From contig JABEVE010000004.1 in the NCBI GenBank assembly GCA_013044035.1, positions 133,588-197,587 of the forward strand: a stretch of DNA of 64,000 nucleotides, read 5' to 3'. This document shows, one piece after another, positions 49,923 to 57,125 of the stretch (position 1 is the stretch's first letter; each line of letters begins with the position of its first letter). The notes beneath the pieces are model-generated. The model made no database searches and was not told where the DNA came from. It worked only from the letters and a program-made list of their open reading frames with translations. This stretch comes from Burkholderiales bacterium (lineage in GTDB: Bacteria > Pseudomonadota > Gammaproteobacteria > Burkholderiales > Burkholderiaceae_C). A program made the translations under genes and the position numbers.

Positions 49923-50463
49923 CGTCTTGCGGCTCGAGCAGGTTTTTGATGGTTTGGTAGAGCGCCCGGTACTGGCGCGGCGGTTTGCCAGCGGCTTGTT
50001 CCGCGCGCGTCGCACGTACCAACTGACGCAGCGCCTGGGCGTCGGCGTGCGGGTGCCCCTGCAAGAAGGCGGTGAGCGCATCATCACCCTGCAGCAAACG
50101 TGTGCGCCAGTCTTCGAGCAAATGCATGCGAGCCACGGCTTCGCGATTCTCGCCTGTCGCCTCCAGCAGCGCCTGGCGCAGAGGTTCCGGATCGACCCTG
50201 CGCATCAGTTTGCCGATGTATTGGGCATGACGTCGGCGACCTTCGTGGGCATGAATACGCGTCAGTTCGCGCAGTGCGTCGCGCAGCACCGCGGGTACGT
50301 CGAGCAAGTCGATACGGTGATGGGGAAGGGCGGCCAGACGCTCCCCCAAGTCTTGCAGGGCCTGCATCTCACGCTTGAGCTGGCTTTTGCTGGGGCCGGC
50401 GTAGTCCGCCGATGAAGCGTCAGCGGCGTGCAGGGTGGTGTGATGGGAAGTCCGGGATTTCAT
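49903..50463 (-). CDS. darP: Ribosome-associated protein DarP/YjgA (DUF615)
   Basis: A 186-residue basic helical protein with SKSQLKREMQALQDLGERLAALP, RIHAHEGRRRHAQYIGKLMRRVD and a C-terminal RQYRALYQTIKNLLE. This is the DUF615/YjgA family, recently named DarP for 50S ribosome assembly. Divergent pairing with pmbA is conserved in proteobacteria. It overlaps mog by 20 bp at its 3' end. Confidence 0.94.
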   Translation of the reverse strand: MKSRTSHHTTLHAADASSADYAGPSKSQLKREMQALQDLGERLAALPHHRIDLLDVPAVLRDALRELTRIHAHEGRRRHAQYIGKLMRRVDPEPLRQALLEATGENREAVARMHLLEDWRTRLLQGDDALTAFLQGHPHADAQALRQLVRATRAEQAAGKPPRQYRALYQTIKNLLEPQDDESHDF

Positions 50464-50577
50464 CGGCTCGTATTATCGTTCGCCGTGGTGTTGCATTGCA
50501 TCGTTGCTCTGGGGTTCAAACGGGCAAGGCTTGCGTCAACTCGAAACGTTCCGTTTGATACATAGCAAAGGTTCAAT

Positions 50578-51924
50578 GTGGGCCAATTCTCTTTTTCCAA
50601 ATCTGAATTGCAAAACCTCGCGGCTCTGGGCTTGGATGAGGCACGTCGTGCCGGTGCCAGTGACGCCGCGGTCGAAGTGTCCGAGGGTCAGGGTTTGAGT
50701 GTGAATGTGCGCCGTGGCAAGGTGGAGCAGGTCGAGCACAACACCGACAAGGGGCTCGACATCACGGTTTACGCCGGTCAGCGCAAGGGTCATGCGAGCA
50801 CCTCGGACTTTTCTCCTGCAGCGATACGCCGCACGGCACTGGCCGCTTTTGATATCGCGCGTTACACCGCTGAAGACGATTGCGCCGGCTTGCCAGAGCC
50901 CGAATTGCTGGCCAAGGCGGTTCGCGACCCGCAGCTCTACCACCCTTGGGATATCTCCGTGGAAGACGCTGCCGAACTGGCGCGCCGCTCCGAGGACGCG
51001 GCATTCGCCACCGATGTCCGCATCCGCAACAGCGAAGGGGCCAGTGTCTCGGCCCAGCATATGCACTTCGTGCTTGCCAACTCGCGCGGCTTCTCCAATG
51101 GCTATGCCACTACGCGCCACAGCCTGTCCTGTGTGCCCATCGCCGGGCGGGGCAACGACATGCAGCGCGACTACTGGTACAGCAGCAAGCGCCGGGCTTC
51201 AGAGTTGGCCTCGCCTGAAGTGGTGGGTCGTTACGCTGCCGAGCGCGCGCTGTCACGCCTGCGCGCGCGCAAACTGCCGACCGGGCAATATCCGGTGTTG
51301 TTCGAGTCGCCCGTCGCGGCAGGGCTGATCGGCTCTCTGGTGCATGCCGCGAGCGGCGGCACGCTCTATCGCAAAGCCTCATTCCTGGTCGACCATCTCG
51401 GCAAGTCGGTGATGGCCGAGCACCTCGATCTGGCTGAGGATCCCAAGGCCGCGAATGGCATGGGCACCGCGCCATTCGACGACGAGGGCGTCCGCACAAG
51501 TGCCCGCCGCGTCGTGAAAGCCGGGCGACTGGAGGGCTACTTTCTGTCCACGTACTCCGCCCGCAAACTCGGCATGCGGACCACCGGCAATGCTGGCGGG
51601 CCGCATAACCTGACGCTCACCAGCAGGTTGACCCTGCCGAGTGACGATCTGGCGGCCATGTTGCGCAAGATGCATCGCGGCCTGCTGGTCATTGAACTCA
51701 TGGGGCATGGCGTGAATTACGTGACCGGCGACTATTCCCGCGGTGTCATGGGTTTCTGGGTGGACGGCGGCATCATTCAACATCCCGTGCAGGAAATCAC
51801 CATCGCCGGCAACTTGCGCGAGATGCTTCTGGGTATCGCGGCCGTCGGAGCCGACACCTACCAAAGTGGCAGCAGATCGACGGGCTCTGTTCTTGTCGAT
51901 GCCATGACGGTCGCCGGCAGCTAA
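50578..51924 (+). CDS. pmbA: Metalloprotease PmbA (TldE)
   Basis: 448 residues, the TldD/PmbA partner that with TldD trims and degrades unfolded peptides (also CcdA antidote and microcin maturation in E. coli). Recognisable segments are VEVSEGQGLSVNVRRGKVEQVE near the start, YARHS-like YATTRHSLSCVPIAG, MRTTGNAGGPHNLTL, and a C-terminal end GADTYQSGSRSTGSVLVD. The start is GTG at 50578, an overlapping out-of-frame ATG precedes it by 2 bp, and no Shine-Dalgarno is visible. It is divergent from darP. The TldD gene is not in the window. Confidence 0.94.
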   Translation: MGQFSFSKSELQNLAALGLDEARRAGASDAAVEVSEGQGLSVNVRRGKVEQVEHNTDKGLDITVYAGQRKGHASTSDFSPAAIRRTALAAFDIARYTAEDDCAGLPEPELLAKAVRDPQLYHPWDISVEDAAELARRSEDAAFATDVRIRNSEGASVSAQHMHFVLANSRGFSNGYATTRHSLSCVPIAGRGNDMQRDYWYSSKRRASELASPEVVGRYAAERALSRLRARKLPTGQYPVLFESPVAAGLIGSLVHAASGGTLYRKASFLVDHLGKSVMAEHLDLAEDPKAANGMGTAPFDDEGVRTSARRVVKAGRLEGYFLSTYSARKLGMRTTGNAGGPHNLTLTSRLTLPSDDLAAMLRKMHRGLLVIELMGHGVNYVTGDYSRGVMGFWVDGGIIQHPVQEITIAGNLREMLLGIAAVGADTYQSGSRSTGSVLVDAMTVAGS

Positions 51925-51930
51925 CGACCC

Positions 51931-51949
51931 CGCCCGGTCTTGCCGGGCG
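51931..51949 (+). other. GC-rich hairpin after pmbA
   Basis: CGCCCGG pairs with CCGGGCG across a 5 nt loop just after the pmbA stop. It has no T-run, so it is at best a weak or Rho-assisted terminator. Confidence 0.4.
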
Positions 51950-52010
51950 ACATGCAACACCCCAGCATCTTTGTCTTCCCGGACTGATCTTCGGGTAAGC
52001 CACAAGATGG

Positions 52011-52026
52011 TTTTGTTGTAACAAAA
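52011..52026. promoter_or_regulatory. Perfect inverted repeat in the dctP promoter region
   Basis: TTTTGTT-GT-AACAAAA: 7 bp perfect arms around a 2 bp centre, ending 3 bp before a -10-like TACAAT (52030-52035). It overlaps where RNA polymerase would contact the spacer/-35 region, so it is a good operator candidate. The cognate regulator is unknown. Confidence 0.5.
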
Positions 52027-52029
52027 AAA

Positions 52030-52035
52030 TACAAT
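52030..52035 (+). promoter_or_regulatory. Putative -10 element of the dctP-type gene
   Basis: TACAAT about 63 bp upstream of the ATG, just after the inverted repeat. No convincing -35 was seen, which would fit an activator-dependent promoter. Confidence 0.45.
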
Positions 52036-52098
52036 ACGCGTCAGTCTGTACAAGGCAAGTACTGAGACTGCCCACTTCACAACTTTGAGGGAGACTCA

Positions 52099-53184
52099 AT
52101 GATGGAACGCCGTTCATTCGTCAAACATGCTGGTCTGGCGGGCATTCTTGCCGCTGGCGCAGCCCCGGCCGCTGCGATGGCACAACAAACCGTGCGCTGG
52201 CGCCTGGCTTCAAGCTTTCCTAATTCGCTCGACACGATTTTCGGTTCCGCCCATATCTTTTCCCAGAAGGTGAAGGAGGCCACCGATGGCAAGTTCGAAA
52301 TATCGGTGCATGCCGGCGGTGAACTCGTACCACCCTTTGGCGTGGTTGATGCCGTACAACAGGGCACAGTCGAATGCTGTCACACCGCGCCGTATTACTT
52401 TTTCGGCAAAGACCCGACCTTCGCGCTGGGCTGTGCCGTGCCTTTCGGGATGAACTCGCGTCAGATGACGGCTTGGATGTATCAGGGCAACGGCCTGAAG
52501 CTCATGCGCGAGTTCTACGCTGGTTACAACATCATCAATTTCCCGATGGGCAACACCGGCTCGCAAATGGGCGGTTGGTTCCGCAAGCCAATCAAGAGCC
52601 TGGCTGACATGAAGGGCTTGAAAATGCGCATCGGCGGCTTTGCCGGCAAGGTGATGGAGCGCATCGGCGTGATCCCGCAGAACATTCCCGGAGGTGATAT
52701 CTATCCCTCGCTGGAGAAGGGGACCATCGATGCCGCGGAATGGATCGGACCTTATGACGACTTGAAACTCGGCTTCTACAAGGTCGCGAAGAACTACCTG
52801 TATCCCGGTTGGTGGGAAGGCGGTCCTGAATTGGATCTGTTCGTCAACTCCAAGGCCTGGAATGCGCTGCCCAACGACTACAAGAGTGCCGTCGAACTGG
52901 CGGCCTCCCATGCGCATGTCAACATGCAAGCCATGTATGACGCACGCAACCCCAATGCGCTGCGTGAACTGGTGGGGAAGGGGGCCAAACTGCAACCTTT
53001 CCCGAAGGACGTGATGGAGAGCGCCTACAAGGCGGCCAATGAGTTGTATGCCGAGTTGTCGAGCAGCAATGCGAACTGGAAGAAGGTCTACACCGACTGG
53101 GCCAAGTTTCGCAACGATGACATCCTCTGGTTCCGTGTTGCAGAGAATGAGTTCGACCGCTTCATGATGACGCGCAAGCTGTAA
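52099..53184 (+). CDS. TRAP transporter substrate-binding protein, DctP family
   Basis: 361 residues. The N-terminus MMERRSFVKHAGLAG then AAPAAAMAQ is a Tat-like signal peptide. The mature protein has the DctP pattern WRLASSFPNSLDTIFGSAHIFSQKV, MKGLKMRIGGFAGKVMERIGVIPQNIPGGDIYPSLEKGTIDAAEWIGPYDD (the family's ligand-binding strand and loop) and WWEGGPELDLFVN, resembling the mannitol/chloroaromatic or 2-oxo-acid-type subfamily. It would bind an organic acid or similar in the periplasm. No DctQ/DctM membrane partners are adjacent, so it is an orphan. A ribosome site GGGAG precedes the ATG, with an in-frame ATG right after. Confidence 0.92.
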   Translation: MMERRSFVKHAGLAGILAAGAAPAAAMAQQTVRWRLASSFPNSLDTIFGSAHIFSQKVKEATDGKFEISVHAGGELVPPFGVVDAVQQGTVECCHTAPYYFFGKDPTFALGCAVPFGMNSRQMTAWMYQGNGLKLMREFYAGYNIINFPMGNTGSQMGGWFRKPIKSLADMKGLKMRIGGFAGKVMERIGVIPQNIPGGDIYPSLEKGTIDAAEWIGPYDDLKLGFYKVAKNYLYPGWWEGGPELDLFVNSKAWNALPNDYKSAVELAASHAHVNMQAMYDARNPNALRELVGKGAKLQPFPKDVMESAYKAANELYAELSSSNANWKKVYTDWAKFRNDDILWFRVAENEFDRFMMTRKL

Positions 53185-53209
53185 AGCCGCATCGCTTGGC
53201 ATGCACACC

Positions 53210-53236
53210 AAGCCGCTCCAATGGGCGGCTTTTTTG
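53210..53236 (+). terminator. Rho-independent terminator after the dctP-type gene
   Basis: AGCCGC and GCGGCT form the stem around an 8 nt loop, followed by six T, about 25 bp after the stop codon. It also marks the end of the core-genome block. Confidence 0.9.
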
Positions 53237-53443
53237 TGATTTAGGGGGTTTTACTACGCAGCTGACCCAATATTGGTATTTTTTCCAATAGTGACAAGAA
53301 CTTACGAGGGTGAGGGTCAAAAATCTCCGTGCTCCCAAACTTTTACATTTTTGGCTCAGCCGCGAGACGCGGCTGGTAACGCAATGCCTTCGCATCTAGG
53401 CCGAAAAGTCTGGTTTCCATCGAAAAGCCCTGCCCATCAGGGG
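53237..53443. other. Gene-free junction between core genome and defence operon
   Basis: Roughly 200 bp with lower GC, containing a palindrome CCAATATTGG (53267-53276) and a perfect hairpin AGCCGCG-AGA-CGCGGCT (53358-53374). A TTG-started frame across 53273-53464 has no recognisable similarity. No integrase, tRNA or target duplication is visible. A classical terminator for the minus-strand operon was not found here. Confidence 0.5.
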
Positions 53444-56176
53444 CTACCAACCTTCGCTGAGTAGCTCCAGCAGCTCCGTCCTGGCCAGTACCTTCGAACA
53501 CAGCTCCCACCGCTCCTTGCCCGGGTCTACGCTTTCACGCGTCTGGTACCGAATTTCAAAAGCATTCTTTGCGGCCTGTCGACGCTCGATGTACTTGTCG
53601 AGTTCAACTTCCATTCGCTCCTGGTCGTCAATCCACTCGTCGTCCAGTGTGTCGGGCAGTGACCCGAAGATGTCGAACTTATCCTTCAGCCGGCGCGACA
53701 GCACGCTGTAGACTTTCTCATCGCGGGTCTGGGCGTAGACCAGGTTAAGCATGTCAACTGTGCGCCGCATCTGCCCAAAACGCTTTATGCGGCCCAGCCG
53801 CTGTTCAAGTTTGCTGGGGTTCCAAGGCAGGTCAACGTTGATGAGGGTGCCCAAGGCCTGCAGATTCAGCCCCTCGCAGGCCGCGTCTGTGGCAACCACG
53901 AGCTTGACTTCATGTCGTTTGACCGCGCTCTTGATGTACTCGCGTTCCACCGTGGAGAACTCTTCCCCTTTGAAAAGACCACTTTTTCCGGCGCCAGCGT
54001 ACACGGCCACAACCTGGTCGGGGTGTGCCTTGGCAATCTCGGATGCCACCCACTTAGCGGTGTCGAAGTACTGGCTGAAAATTATGCAGCCGTGCTCGGC
54101 CCAGGTCTTGTTGTCCGGCGCCTGGCCGGTTCGGTAATCGTCCAGGAAATAGTTGACCGCGGCCAGCTTTGGGTCACGAGCTTCCAGTCGCCCCAGTTCG
54201 GCCACGATTTGTTTCAAGCAATCCGCTTCCTTTTCAGTCAGGGAATCCAGCGCATTCTCTAAGCCTTCCAGCTCGTCCTCGTCCTCAATGGGGCGCTTGT
54301 CCAGCATCCTCTGCGCTGTGGAACGACCTGCAGCAAAGCTGGAACAGATGCGTTGAAGCAGCAGATTCTTCATGAATCCAGCTGCCTTGGTGCGCTGCCC
54401 CAATAGGGCGGTGAATTCCTCCGCGGCCTGGTAGGCCAGGTTAAACGGGAGGTTCGTCATCAATCCGATACCGTCCAAAGTCAGGCCCGGGTAGGAGCCC
54501 AGCGGGGCTTTGGGGTCGGGATGCACATCCACTTCGACCCGTTCCAACAACCCCATCTCTTCGAGCACATCGCGCCTGCGCAGGACCGTGTGACGCAAGA
54601 TGGGATTGTTGTTCTTGAAAAAATCTTTGTCGCTGGCGATTTCCTCTAGCGTCATTTGGGAGGCGAAGTCCAGGTCTTGGTACGTTCGGTCGCTGAAATG
54701 CTGGGAATCGTCCAGGCCCAGGGTCATGCGCAGACTTTTCAACCGAGGGTCACTCTCGGTGCTCGGCGGCAGAGGCGTCCTGAGCAGGTCCCACACATCC
54801 GCAGGATTGGAGAACGTGACATCACCCTTGACGATAGGTAAGGCCTCGTCACAGTTGCGCCATTTGCTTGTGTACGGAAGCCCCATGACAAAGTCGGCGC
54901 CCTCGTTGAGCAAATTCAGCAAGTCCCAAAGCTCGACTATCTCCGTCTGGATAGGCGTGGCGGTGCCAATCACCAGATTCCTGGTCCGCTTAGCCAGCCG
55001 GGTCATGAAGGAGAGCAGGTTGTTGGGCTTGTACTCTTTTTTGCTGATACCGCGACTCACGCGGGCCTTGTGGCCTTCGTCCAGCACGACGGTACCGAAG
55101 GACATGCTCAGCAGTTCTTCGCATTCATCGGCCTTTTGGACCATGAGGCCATGCGACACGATGGCAATCGCGCTCGGACAGCGCTTGATGGCCGCGGCCC
55201 CTTGGGTGTTCTTGATAATGTGGCCATGTTCGTCCTGCCAGCACTTACGGGCCGACAACCACACCGCACTGGGAATGCCCAGCTTGTCCGTGAGCTCGGT
55301 CTGCCACTGAAAAGTCAGGGTGGATGGACACAAGATGAGTACCTTGCCATCACCTAGGAGGGCCGAAACCAAAGCAGCACCCGCCATGGATAGGGTCTTT
55401 CCGACGCCCACCTCGTCGGCCAGGAGGAGGCGGACCTTGCCGTACGTCTCGCGGTGCTGAAGAAAGATGGACACAAACGCCCGCTGCCAAGGCTGCAGCA
55501 TTTCACCCCCTCGGTACAGCGGGCTCTCCGCCATTACTGCACCGGGCACCTCTTCCGTCTTGAGGTCTTCGAAGCGCACTTCATGGCGCTTGGCCACCCG
55601 CTCGACCTCTTCGATGATGGCATCTGGTAAGGGGTAGCTGTCGGCCCATAGCGCATCGAACTCTTCGTCCACCCAATCCACGGCCTCTGGTGAGGGGTCC
55701 TCCCAAAGGATTTCGTAGTTGTCTGCAAAAGCGCTCTTGGACTCATTGATGGAGCCCATGAAACTGGTTTTGCGACCATCGGAAGCCTCGATGACACCAG
55801 CCTTCCCGTGCAAAAAGACCTTGTCTTTAGGCACCACACGGACCTGGACGTTACCCTTGCGCAGCAGCTCGTAGAGCTTGCGGTACTTGTCGCGGTACAA
55901 CAGCGCCTCGGCTGCTGGCGACACCTCATTCCAGGTCTCTTTCAGAGCAGCTTCACGCGCCGCCTGGGATACCCGGATGTCAGCGACGTCTAGCTCGCTA
56001 TTGCAAACGATGCGGACGTCTGGGATGTCGCCGATTTCTTCCCCGACCAACTCGAAAATAGAGCTGCGGAAATACCCGGCGATGCGTCGGTAGGAGACCG
56101 CGCCTTGCAGCCGCTTGGCCAGGAATTCCTTGTCAAGCCGTTGTCGGCGAGAGCTGAATCGTTGGATACCGCTCAC
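53444..56176 (-). CDS. PLD-domain SNF2-like helicase, anti-phage associated
   Basis: 910 residues. An N-terminal phospholipase D-like module carries one HxK motif (LHGKAGV, about 122-128, with GSINES after it). A superfamily 2 helicase follows: Walker A DEVGVGKT (254-261), DEGH box (366-369), GTATPIQ (motif III), TDAACEGLNLQ (763) and motif VI QRLGRIKRFGQ (792-802). Such PLD-helicases occur in defence islands. The start GTG 56176 overlaps the GIY-YIG stop by 4 bp (GTGA) and agrees with the family N-terminus (FSSRRQRLDKEFL); an ATG 21 codons earlier lies inside that gene and was rejected. A single HKD motif could give a PLD dimer site or serve DNA binding. Confidence 0.86.
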   Translation of the reverse strand: MSGIQRFSSRRQRLDKEFLAKRLQGAVSYRRIAGYFRSSIFELVGEEIGDIPDVRIVCNSELDVADIRVSQAAREAALKETWNEVSPAAEALLYRDKYRKLYELLRKGNVQVRVVPKDKVFLHGKAGVIEASDGRKTSFMGSINESKSAFADNYEILWEDPSPEAVDWVDEEFDALWADSYPLPDAIIEEVERVAKRHEVRFEDLKTEEVPGAVMAESPLYRGGEMLQPWQRAFVSIFLQHRETYGKVRLLLADEVGVGKTLSMAGAALVSALLGDGKVLILCPSTLTFQWQTELTDKLGIPSAVWLSARKCWQDEHGHIIKNTQGAAAIKRCPSAIAIVSHGLMVQKADECEELLSMSFGTVVLDEGHKARVSRGISKKEYKPNNLLSFMTRLAKRTRNLVIGTATPIQTEIVELWDLLNLLNEGADFVMGLPYTSKWRNCDEALPIVKGDVTFSNPADVWDLLRTPLPPSTESDPRLKSLRMTLGLDDSQHFSDRTYQDLDFASQMTLEEIASDKDFFKNNNPILRHTVLRRRDVLEEMGLLERVEVDVHPDPKAPLGSYPGLTLDGIGLMTNLPFNLAYQAAEEFTALLGQRTKAAGFMKNLLLQRICSSFAAGRSTAQRMLDKRPIEDEDELEGLENALDSLTEKEADCLKQIVAELGRLEARDPKLAAVNYFLDDYRTGQAPDNKTWAEHGCIIFSQYFDTAKWVASEIAKAHPDQVVAVYAGAGKSGLFKGEEFSTVEREYIKSAVKRHEVKLVVATDAACEGLNLQALGTLINVDLPWNPSKLEQRLGRIKRFGQMRRTVDMLNLVYAQTRDEKVYSVLSRRLKDKFDIFGSLPDTLDDEWIDDQERMEVELDKYIERRQAAKNAFEIRYQTRESVDPGKERWELCSKVLARTELLELLSEGW

Positions 56177-57105
56177 GCCTTGGCCTTCGCTTCGCGAATG
56201 TAGTCGCCCAAGGACTTGCCTTGGTTTCCCTTCCACCAATCGGCGTTGCTGATAGAGCCACGAGCAACCGCAGCTGCTGCTGAGCCAGAGGAAAAGAATT
56301 GGTCTATGGTGAACGCCCAGCCTTTGGCCGTCTGTGCAATGACGCCAGACTCTTGCAGCTGCCTGCGCAGTGCGGCGTAGCTGGGCGCGTCTACCTCAAA
56401 TCGGTCGGTCACGGGGTCCGCTACACGGCTGCCAGCCTTGATGACCACGCCTCCTTCTGCCACTTCCAAGGTGGCGTCGGCGTTGCGGGCAGATAATTTG
56501 AACTGCAGCCCCTGCGGAATGCTGGAATAAAGTGCGGCACGTTTGCCGGTGCTGATGGAAGCCGTTTCATCGGCTGTGGCTGCGGCGTCGGGGTCGTCTT
56601 TGGGGTCATCGGCGTCCTCTTCATCCACCGAGAACTGCCAAAAGCCAAGCAAAGGCAACATCAGCAGAATTTCATGGAGGAAGTTCTCGGTAAACGCGTG
56701 GTCCTCCTCCGACAGCGCTGGCACCGTGGGTTGGTTGGCGTTGTCCAACGGCACACGGTTGGCATGTTTGGCCAATGCAATCAGTCGTGACTCCAAGTGC
56801 TGCACATGCGCCTTGTTTAGGCGCCCGCCCTCGGCGGTGAAGAAGACACCCTTTTTCCAGAAGTCCTTGTGCCTGACGTGCGAGTCAATGCGGTCGCCCA
56901 CTGGGTCGCCTTCACCAATGTACATACGCTTGCCGCTTACCAGGACGTAGATGCCGGGCTGTTGGTACTCCTTGCGGCCTTTGACCTCTCCGGCCAGCGC
57001 GCGGGGAAAGATGACTGCGCGCCCCGGCCAATCATCACGGGACGCCACCAGGATGCCATCGGGTGCACCCGATGGCGAAAACAACCGAATGGAAAACGGC
57101 CTCAT
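56173..57105 (-). CDS. GIY-YIG nuclease with DUF4357-like C-terminal domain
   Basis: 310 residues. GIY at 51-53 and YIG at 62-64, the conserved arginine R72 (DRIDSH) and glutamate E105 (HLESRLI) are all present, so the nuclease should be active. A variable Asp/Ala-rich linker (about 160-185) follows. The C-terminus (about 249-292, ESGVIAQTAKGWAFTIDQFFSSGSAAAAV) resembles DUF4357, a module often attached to such nucleases. A ribosome site AAGGGGG precedes the ATG. It lies 20 bp after the methylase gene and overlaps the helicase start by 4 bp. Its role, as phage-DNA cutter, is inferred from context. Confidence 0.85.
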   Translation of the reverse strand: MRPFSIRLFSPSGAPDGILVASRDDWPGRAVIFPRALAGEVKGRKEYQQPGIYVLVSGKRMYIGEGDPVGDRIDSHVRHKDFWKKGVFFTAEGGRLNKAHVQHLESRLIALAKHANRVPLDNANQPTVPALSEEDHAFTENFLHEILLMLPLLGFWQFSVDEEDADDPKDDPDAAATADETASISTGKRAALYSSIPQGLQFKLSARNADATLEVAEGGVVIKAGSRVADPVTDRFEVDAPSYAALRRQLQESGVIAQTAKGWAFTIDQFFSSGSAAAAVARGSISNADWWKGNQGKSLGDYIREAKAKA

Positions 57106-57125
57106 AGAGCCCCCTTGCCGTGCGC

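Noticed and set aside
53358-53374. Hairpin AGCCGCG-AGA-CGCGGCT as terminator of the defence operon
   Set aside because: No T-run follows on the minus strand, so it does not meet the criterion for an intrinsic terminator.
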